Origin: Manduca sexta
Taxonomy: Eukaryota; Arthropoda; Insecta; Lepidoptera; Sphingidae
Assembly (NCBI RefSeq): GCF_014839805.1
Contig: NC_051124.1
Location: forward strand, 8,866,001-8,930,000
Length of the DNA stretch: 64,000 nucleotides
Reading direction: 5' to 3'
Made by a program: the position numbers and the translations under genes. Positions 62,201-64,000 of the stretch are shown here, one piece after another. The notes beneath the pieces were generated by a model. It saw only the letters and a list, made by a program, of their open reading frames with translations, was not told the DNA's origin and made no database searches. The stretch's first letter is position 1, and every line of letters starts with the position of its first letter.

Positions 62201-62877
62201 TCTAATGAATACATTAGTATTATAATTTCGTATAATAATAGGAGTGTTGCATTTTTTATAATTTTGACCTAGATGGTCAGGTTAGAACTGATATATTGTT
62301 TGTATGAAAACACACACACTCACGCCTTTTTATTTGAAATGGTAGGCAGAGGCGCAACTGGTACACCCACTATCTGCCTTCTGTATTCCATCTCATGATG
62401 TTATAAGGGGTGAGCCTACCGCCATATAGGGCACACATTCCAGACTCCAGGCTTATACTGAGCATAAAAAAATCACGTTGCCCAACCAAGAACTCGAATC
62501 CGGGACCTATGCGGCCGGGTCGTTCCACGCACGCAAGACAATAACACTGAGACAGTCTATGGAGTTACTTGGTAACTTATTACAATATAGAAATAAAGAC
62601 CAAAACTGCAAGCCATCTTTTTTCAATATACATATCAAAGAGAAGGATTTTTTTTTACATATTTATAGACAGATCACTTACCAGGTTTCGCCAGCGTCTC
62701 CTCAAGCAGTTTCCGACTGGCCTGGCACGCGGCCGCGACCCGTCTTGCCAGGGCAGGTGCGCCGGGCGATGACGGCGGTCCATGCGGGGCTGGCACCCGA
62801 GACTCGGAGCTCGAGGTGCGCTCGGAGACCACAGCGGCGCTCACGGACACCGGCCGCCGCGTGTCAGTTCTTGGCCC
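35098..62877 (-). CDS. Rapgap1: Rap1 GTPase-activating protein (Rapgap1/RAP1GAP family), 11 exons, 5' end outside window
   Basis: This family stimulates GTP hydrolysis on Rap1 in the cytoplasm and at membranes, using a catalytic asparagine supplied to the Rap active site. Eleven exons, in transcript order, are 62682-62877, 55137-55324, 45879-46023, 44781-45056, 43776-43957, 42879-42976, 39226-39582, 38847-38940, 37907-38102, 36047-36224 and 35098-35272. All ten introns are GT-AG. Phases join cleanly through exon 9 (0/1, 1/0, 0/1, 1/1, 1/0, 0/2, 2/2, 2/0, 0/1). The window encodes about 695 residues. Diagnostic stretches are [59 protein letters not shown] and [12 protein letters not shown], all typical of RAP1GAP. 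The N-terminal GoLoco motif of some isoforms is not in the window. Exons 10 and 11 contain frame lesions (see those entries), so the open frame as given ends at 35254-35256. The identity is secure; the start, promoter and isoforms are not visible. Confidence 0.95.
35520..35720 (-). mobile_element. tRNA-derived SINE family B, copy 3 (Rapgap1 intron 10)
   Basis: On the minus strand: CTCCGTGGCGTAGTTGC, a box-B-like GGGTTTGAAGAC (degenerate), ACTTGTGCCCGATATGATG and TATCATATCATGGGGCGGA. It has the same order as the copies at 8404 and 20707. It lies in sense orientation to the gene. Confidence 0.75.
35738..35815. repeat. half-copy of hairpin MITE family H (Rapgap1 intron 10)
   Basis: The words CCGGCAAACATGACAGC, TACATGACATTACGCGTG and TCACGGAAAAATAAC match one arm of the inverted-repeat element at 38144-38359. 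The second arm is absent, so this is a solo arm or a truncated element. Confidence 0.65.
36047..36224 (-). CDS. Rapgap1: Rapgap1 exon 10: TGLES motif and coiled coil, with apparent 1-base frameshift
   Basis: Acceptor CGTCCCCAG; donor AATATT|GTGAGT. Entering in phase 1 gives [18 protein letters not shown], matching the conserved DTGLES segment of RAP1GAP. The second half codes [20 protein letters not shown], an obvious coiled coil, but in a frame two bases ahead. One base is therefore missing somewhere in the GC-rich stretch at about 36100-36175. With it restored, the exon is 179 nt and ends in phase 0, which suits exon 11. As given, the frame runs on to a stop at 35254-35256 in the next exon. 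An assembly indel is the simplest explanation; a real allele is possible. Confidence 0.85.
37907..38102 (-). CDS. Rapgap1: Rapgap1 exon 9: Ser/Ala-rich linker
   Basis: Acceptor TGATTTCAG; donor CTTG|GTTAGT; 196 nt, phase 0 in, phase 1 out. It encodes [20 protein letters not shown], a Gly/Ser/Ala stretch, [14 protein letters not shown] and [15 protein letters not shown]. It is low-complexity with many Ser, a plausible phosphorylation-rich tail. It is strongly GC-rich relative to the flanks. A hairpin MITE begins 39 nt upstream of its acceptor. Confidence 0.88.
38144..38359. mobile_element. 216-bp hairpin MITE family H (Rapgap1 intron 8)
   Basis: Two arms of about 95-105 bp face each other around a loop of roughly 14 bp at 38239-38252. 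They share TGAATGCTTGACATG, GCTAACATGACAGTTAC, ACGCGTGTCAC and ATATAACCTTATTATTTAC. The right arm carries four phased copies of TGTCATGTAA (10-11 bp spacing, 38294-38335) against fewer in the left. It ends 39 nt from the exon 9 acceptor, so its RNA hairpin would sit next to the branch-point region. Confidence 0.8.
38430..38603 (-). repeat. dispersed repeat family C, copy 4 (Rapgap1 intron 8)
   Basis: GGGGATCAGCCTGTGTATAC, GGCTGTCATAATTGTATCGA and CATTTTCCTATGTCC on the plus strand are the reverse complement of family C. Together with the adjacent MITE it makes up over half of intron 8. Confidence 0.65.
38847..38940 (-). CDS. Rapgap1: Rapgap1 exon 8: short Ser/Asn-rich linker
   Basis: Acceptor AAATTTCAG; donor CTAAT|GTAAGT; 94 nt, phase 2 in, phase 0 out. 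It encodes [18 protein letters not shown] and [12 protein letters not shown]. No domain is present; the SPS at the start continues the basic-serine segment from exon 7. Support comes from the canonical splice sites and phase continuity. It may be alternatively used. Confidence 0.85.
39226..39582 (-). CDS. Rapgap1: Rapgap1 exon 7: end of Rap-GAP domain and following helix
   Basis: Acceptor CTCTTCAG; donor GTAAG|GTAGGT; phase 2 in and out; 357 nt. It encodes [20 protein letters not shown], the helix [40 protein letters not shown], a Pro/Gly-rich loop and [14 protein letters not shown]. This agrees with the family through the FKRVIRSRSQS-like segment that follows the domain. A competing GTAAGG three bases upstream is excluded because only GTAGGT keeps phase with the next exon. 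Confidence 0.96.
40201..41873 (-). mobile_element. pogo-like DNA transposon, internally deleted (Rapgap1 intron 6)
   Basis: The ends are imperfect inverted repeats: GGGTCAAGAGTGCGC at the left, and GGGTAAGTGTGCG on the opposite strand at the right. They share an exact 13-bp GTGCGCATTTAAA (40210-40222 and, inverted, 41836-41848). The right end abuts TA at 41874-41875; the left has TG where TA is expected. Copies of GGTAAGTGTACGC-type words cluster at 40398-40450, and a 24-bp perfect palindrome centred on GTGTGCGCATGCGCACAC lies at 41465-41488. The interior encodes transposase remnants on the minus strand. TA target and a psq-type helix-turn-helix point to the pogo branch of Tc1/mariner. Confidence 0.75.
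40602..41510 (-). pseudogene. pogo/Tigger-like transposase remnant lacking DDE core
   Basis: Reading down the minus strand, the first part gives [20 protein letters not shown]. After a frame change comes [20 protein letters not shown], then [20 protein letters not shown] and [19 protein letters not shown]. This is the arrangement of an N-terminal psq helix-turn-helix and CENP-B-like region. Near 40920 it passes directly to a Ser/Pro-rich C-terminal stretch ([20 protein letters not shown] and beyond, ending at 40602). The catalytic DDE domain that should lie between is absent. At least two further frame changes (near 41270 and 41050) and stop codons show it is dead. Family assignment is from pattern only. 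Confidence 0.65.
41886..42130 (+). repeat. dispersed repeat family F, copy 1
   Basis: The segment shares CACTGGC..CTATAGCG, GCGCCATCTATTT, AGCCTATGTGTT and GTTTCTGCGTTTACTTCTAA with the reverse strand of 49240-49400. A related start, GGCTTACTGTAGCGAT, also occurs at about 40175-40190, on the other side of the pogo-like element. The pogo insertion therefore probably sits within or beside family F sequence. It is a LINE-like 3' tail by general appearance. Confidence 0.6.
42879..42976 (-). CDS. Rapgap1: Rapgap1 exon 6: catalytic subdomain
   Basis: Acceptor TGATTACAG; donor ACCAG|GTAATT; phase 0 in, phase 2 out; 98 nt. It encodes [20 protein letters not shown] and [12 protein letters not shown], the equivalent of FVPDMIASNFLHAYVVVQ in vertebrate RAP1GAP. 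A perfect 15-bp hairpin lies about 105 nt upstream of its acceptor. Confidence 0.96.
43082..43118. other. perfect 15-bp hairpin in Rapgap1 intron 5
   Basis: TCCAATAAGGTAAAA and TTTTACCTTATTGGA are exact inverted copies separated by 7 bases. It lies about 105 nt upstream of the exon 6 acceptor on the transcribed strand. It may be a tiny MITE relic or an intronic RNA stem; nothing else identifies it. Confidence 0.7.
43776..43957 (-). CDS. Rapgap1: Rapgap1 exon 5: catalytic core with asparagine thumb
   Basis: Acceptor TTTTTTCGCAG; donor TTTCAG|GTCAGT; phase 1 in, phase 0 out. It encodes [38 protein letters not shown] and [18 protein letters not shown]. The Asn of HVGND corresponds to the catalytic asparagine thumb (Asn290 of human RAP1GAP) and is intact. 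By my count it is residue 321 of the part encoded in this window. The GAP should therefore be catalytically competent. Confidence 0.97.
44000..44780. other. Rapgap1 intron 4 interior
   Basis: Near 44030-44155 is a less AT-rich block (CGGGTGCCTGAAGTAGC, GGTTTCCCCTGGTGTAGAC, CCCAAGGGACCCTTCGC). It looks like repeat debris but has no partner in this window. The rest is unremarkable AT-rich intron. Confidence 0.4.
44781..45056 (-). CDS. Rapgap1: Rapgap1 exon 4: hinge and start of catalytic subdomain
   Basis: Acceptor TTCCACAG; donor AAGG|GTACTG, a weak donor that is nevertheless required by the phase and by homology. It has 91 codons plus split codons at both ends. It encodes [18 protein letters not shown], then [39 protein letters not shown] and [12 protein letters not shown], near-identical to the family consensus that opens the Rap_GAP Pfam domain. 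Confidence 0.97.
45879..46023 (-). CDS. Rapgap1: Rapgap1 exon 3: dimerisation subdomain
   Basis: Acceptor TTTCCCAG; donor ACTA|GTGAGT; phase 0 in, phase 1 out; 145 nt. It encodes [20 protein letters not shown] and then [19 protein letters not shown]. This aligns with the human EHFNYYSLDAALGHLVFSLK and LRLLLRT segments of the subdomain that mediates dimer formation. Confidence 0.95.
46052..46290 (+). repeat. dispersed repeat family D, copy 3 (Rapgap1 intron 2)
   Basis: TTTTGAATGACGAGCCCAAC, TAAGCTATACGACTGC, GAGATGTTAAGTCTTATTAT and ACACTGCTGCTTGGCTGC place it in family D. A small internal deletion removes part of the middle, and the end is diverged. It begins only about 26 bp upstream of the exon 3 acceptor boundary. 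Confidence 0.7.
46757..47055 (+). repeat. dispersed repeat family D, copy 4 (Rapgap1 intron 2)
   Basis: This is the most complete copy: a T tract, TTTAAATGACGAGACGAGC, GCTTGCCGTTCGCC, ACGACCGCCCATAAACAG, GAGGTGTTAAGTCTTATTAT, CAAACCGGAACACAACAG and the end CTACCACCAGTAAACC. No coding capacity is seen. It lies about 470 bp from copy 3 in the same orientation. Confidence 0.75.
47838..48187 (+). repeat. pair of about 57-bp direct repeats flanking an AT-rich insert
   Basis: The blocks at 47838-47895 and 48131-48187 align over about 57 bp with a few substitutions. Shared words are TTTATAATTTTAATATG, AATAAATT and GCCAGCAACA. The spacing is 293 bp. The insert begins with an imperfect (TTTA)n tract and AGATAGATCATC. 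The repeats are too long and diverged for a target-site duplication; a tandem duplication later interrupted is one explanation. Confidence 0.65.
48190..49239. other. Rapgap1 intron 2, unremarkable AT-rich stretch
   Basis: I see no exon, repeat or inverted element here. Confidence 0.5.
49240..49400 (-). repeat. dispersed repeat family F, copy 2 (Rapgap1 intron 2)
   Basis: Its reverse complement contains ACACTGGCGG, CTATAGCG, TCAGCGCCATCTATTTC, GCCTATGTGTTCATAC and TTGTTTCTGCGTTTACTTC, matching 41886-42130 in order. It is shorter at the 3' side. Confidence 0.6.
50553..50678 (-). mobile_element. 5'-truncated RTE-type LINE, 126 bp, with 8-bp target-site duplication
   Basis: On the minus strand the open frame [18 protein letters not shown], then [17 protein letters not shown], ends in TGA before a GATGATGATAATG tail. 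This is the C-terminal end of RTE-clade reverse transcriptase ORFs. The exact CATTGCTT duplication flanks it (50545-50552 and 50679-50686). It is a dead-on-arrival insertion in Rapgap1 intron 2. Confidence 0.8.
52241..52780 (-). other. 179-codon open frame of unknown meaning (Rapgap1 intron 2)
   Basis: This is the longest gap-free open frame not explained by a gene. The conceptual product is Phe/Cys/Ile/Ser-rich with no domain I recognise. It lies in sense orientation within intron 2 and has no matching splice phase to neighbouring Rapgap1 exons. The composition fits noncoding AT-rich DNA, so chance or an eroded transposon is more likely than a gene. Confidence 0.2.
53985..54215. other. GC-richer island in Rapgap1 intron 2
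   Basis: About 150-200 bp stand out from the AT-rich surroundings (GGCACGGAACGGTTGGCTCG, GACAGCGTGGCGCGC, GCGACGCCGCG). Overlapping open frames exist on both strands without recognised motifs. It could be an alternative promoter or noncoding first exon, or repeat debris; the sequence does not decide. Confidence 0.25.
55137..55324 (-). CDS. Rapgap1: Rapgap1 exon 2: start of Rap-GAP N-terminal subdomain
   Basis: Acceptor CTTCTACAG; donor GGCAAG|GTGAGT; phase 1 in, phase 0 out. It encodes [20 protein letters not shown], an acidic and polar loop, then [11 protein letters not shown]. This matches the GGYW(I/V)(E/D)G...(Y/F)RKHFLGK landmarks of human RAP1GAP. The loop [19 protein letters not shown] is longer and more charged than in the human protein. 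It is separated from its neighbours by the two longest introns (7.4 and 9.1 kb). Confidence 0.95.
55325..57365. other. Rapgap1 intron 1, 3' part without supported features
   Basis: AT-rich sequence with open frames below 70 codons, none recognisable. No inverted repeat or SINE head was seen. Confidence 0.5.
57366..57607 (+). repeat. dispersed repeat family C, copy 5 (Rapgap1 intron 1)
   Basis: TTTATACGAGCTCGGGTAAG, GACCCCATTACACTTG, AAGTAAGTGGAGTAGGGTCC, CACAATTATGCCGGCC, GCTGATTCCGGAACGC and GTGTACGGTGGTCGG are all present. It ends in ATATATCCTACCACCAGC. Together with copy 1 this defines the full-length family at about 230-240 bp. Confidence 0.75.
57608..59916. other. Rapgap1 intron 1 interior
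   Basis: AT-rich, no supported exon or shared repeat. The 90-codon frame at 58758-59030 is Tyr/Ile/Ser-rich and unrecognised. Confidence 0.5.
59917..59955. other. 11-bp hairpin
   Basis: TACCTCCTTTT and AAAAGGAGGTA are exact inverted copies 17 bases apart. This is a short intronic stem without other identity. Confidence 0.55.
60650..60770 (+). repeat. repeat family G, copy 2 (Rapgap1 intron 1)
   Basis: TGTGACGTCATCAG, GCGCGCGAAAGAAAGAGACG, CCCACTCCTGCTTGTAGC and ATATTTGAAATATG appear in the same order as in the reverse strand of 22265-22385. Short and noncoding. Confidence 0.5.
61770..61978 (-). repeat. dispersed repeat family C, copy 6 (Rapgap1 intron 1)
   Basis: On the plus strand: CACCGTACACAAAC, GTGTCGCGTTCCGGGATCAG, CAGGCCGGCATAATTGTGTC, GACTGTCGACGGGTAATC and CTTTCCTATGTCCGTATA, the reverse complement of family C. 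Well preserved. It lies 36 bp from an RTE insertion. Confidence 0.75.
62014..62144 (-). mobile_element. 5'-truncated RTE-type LINE, 131 bp, with 10-bp target-site duplication
   Basis: On the minus strand the frame [19 protein letters not shown], then [20 protein letters not shown], ends in TGA (62022-62024) followed by GATGATGAAAA. These are the last residues of an RTE-clade endonuclease/reverse transcriptase. The exact duplication ACACGCTTTT flanks it (62004-62013 and 62145-62154). The uninterrupted frame and exact duplication indicate a fairly recent insertion. Confidence 0.85.
62336..62520 (-). mobile_element. tRNA-derived SINE family B, copy 4 (Rapgap1 intron 1)
   Basis: The reverse strand shows a box-B-like GGATTCGAGTTCTTGG, GTGTGCCCTATATGGCGG, CATCATGAGATGGAATA and the end block TTGCGCCTCTGCCTACC. 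Its head abuts the region just downstream of the first visible Rapgap1 exon. Confidence 0.7.
62682..62877 (-). CDS. Rapgap1: Rapgap1 exon (first visible): N-terminal linker
   Basis: The exon has 65 codons plus one base, entered in phase 0 from a good acceptor (TTCTGTCTCCAG) and left at CCTG|GTAAGTG. It encodes an unstructured Ser/Pro/Ala-rich stretch (for example [14 protein letters not shown]) followed by a helix-like [15 protein letters not shown] that leads into the Rap-GAP N-subdomain. It is GC-rich against AT-rich flanks. There is no initiator Met in frame, so at least one upstream exon is missing. Minus-strand sequence from 62881 to the window end shows no convincing further exon. Confidence 0.88.
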
Positions 62878-62889
62878 CTGGAGACAGAA

Positions 62890-64000
62890 GGTTCATTGAA
62901 CAACCATTTAATAAATGGTGTTGAGAGGCTTATTGACTTCGTTTCAAACTTATTTATAATCAGCACTTCTTTATGTTTTTTTATAATAGTTAAAATTTTT
63001 CGAAAATGTCGCTCAATTCAATCAGCCTTTCAACCATCGATATACGTTTTATGAATAGTGTGATAAAATAATAAAGTATTTTTTTTTTATTCTAGTACTG
63101 TAAAATGATAACTGAAGCTTGATTTTAATAAGTACAGACTACAATCTAAATATAATGTCCGCTAGCAAGTAATGATACGTTAAATACGATATATCTATCC
63201 TGATACACAAATCCGCTAAAGTATTGTCATCAACTGTCAATATTTTGGTAATTTCATGCACACATTTAAAATTTAATATATTTCTGTTTCTTTTACTCGC
63301 ATTTCGATAACTAAAGAAAACTTGATCAATTAACATTCATCATCGATTGAAAACCATTAAATCGAGTTTGTTATCGCATAATGACCTTAATGGACCGCGT
63401 TCAGTTTGTTTGTAATTCTACTAGAAAGGAAGCTAATCTTGTACAGTCAGCGACGCAAGTACCGTGACGGGTGAAGAACATTGAACTCGCACCGTGAGAT
63501 TCTACCATTGTTATTTTTCACTCTAACTGTACTGATCCACACAATTTCTTGTGGTGAAGTTGTTTATCCGAACTATTTAGATTGGCAAGAATGATTTTAA
63601 AGCCACGTTTAATACTGGCCTATATAAATCGATTTTAAATATCGAATCGAATAAAATAAATGCCATTCACAGTGACATGTCATTTTAAAAGAAACGAATT
63701 CAGGTGACACAAACTGGCTGGATAACGGTTAATTTACGAAATTAACAAAATTGATCGCCGCATTGGACTGCACGTTGGCCCATAAATTTCCCCCTGCCCC
63801 CGCGAACACCATCAAAAGTTTAAAATTGGAAGCCGGCGGAAGCATTAGCCGAACCGTTGACAGGAACTCGAAACAAGTAGCGCGGAAAACTTTCGAGTGA
63901 TTTCCACTTTGATCAAATAAGTCGGTTGTCGGTTATTCCATGTTTACTTCATTCGCACGCGAATATCTAAAATTGCCCGTAATTGTTTATAATAAAATTA
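62890..64000. other. region upstream of the first visible Rapgap1 exon
   Basis: No further Rapgap1 exon could be supported on the minus strand here; an acceptor-bounded frame continuing exon 1 was not found. A less AT-rich patch at about 63755-63890 (CCCCCTGCCCCCGCG, GAAGCCGGCGGAAGC) is uninterpreted. The next upstream exon or promoter probably lies past the window. Confidence 0.45.

Noticed and set aside
62478..62924. 148-codon plus-strand frame
   Set aside because: It overlaps a SINE and the antisense of the first visible Rapgap1 exon; no independent support.

Overview
The window is 64 kb of AT-rich insect nuclear DNA, almost certainly from a moth or butterfly. The evidence is one split gene with GT-AG introns, tRNA-derived SINEs with (ATT)n tails, RTE-type LINE tails ending in (GAT)n, and several short terminal-inverted-repeat elements of kinds common in Lepidoptera. 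Two runs of exactly 500 N mark scaffold joins of unknown size. No CRISPR arrays, operons, rRNA genes or convincing stand-alone tRNA genes are visible.

Right half (35.1-62.9 kb, minus strand): eleven consecutive coding exons of a Rap1 GTPase-activating protein (Rapgap1 / RAP1GAP family). I worked out the splice sites by hand. Every junction is GT-AG and the reading phase carries through all of the first nine. The exons encode an unstructured N-terminal stretch, the dimerisation half and the catalytic half of the Rap-GAP domain with the asparagine thumb (HVGND), a post-domain helix, Ser-rich linkers and a C-terminal coiled coil. The 5' end, including any GoLoco motif, lies beyond the right edge. 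The last two exons each carry an apparent indel (one base missing in a GC-rich stretch, two bases missing in a GA run). As given, the frame breaks and ends early at 35254-35256, although the intended coiled coil is clear on both sides.

Left half (1-35 kb): I find no supported coding exon. It is a repeat-bearing intergenic or intronic region. It holds three copies of one SINE (two with exact target-site duplications), a second SINE family, a hAT-like MITE with an 8-bp duplication, a 172-bp palindromic element, a 1.0-kb TA-flanked inverted-repeat element, a 153-bp inverted-repeat element, a 122-bp tandem duplication of a LINE-like tail, and members of two unclassified dispersed families.

The Rapgap1 introns are built from the same material. 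Intron 6 contains a 1.67-kb pogo-like transposon whose DDE core is missing. Intron 8 holds a 216-bp hairpin MITE starting 39 nt upstream of a splice acceptor. Introns 1 and 2 carry very short 5'-truncated RTE insertions that keep the in-frame end of the reverse transcriptase ORF and exact target-site duplications. I did not find a new multi-gene system. The most useful leads are the pair of frame lesions in Rapgap1 and two TA-inserted elements that share arrays of GGGTAAG-type motifs.
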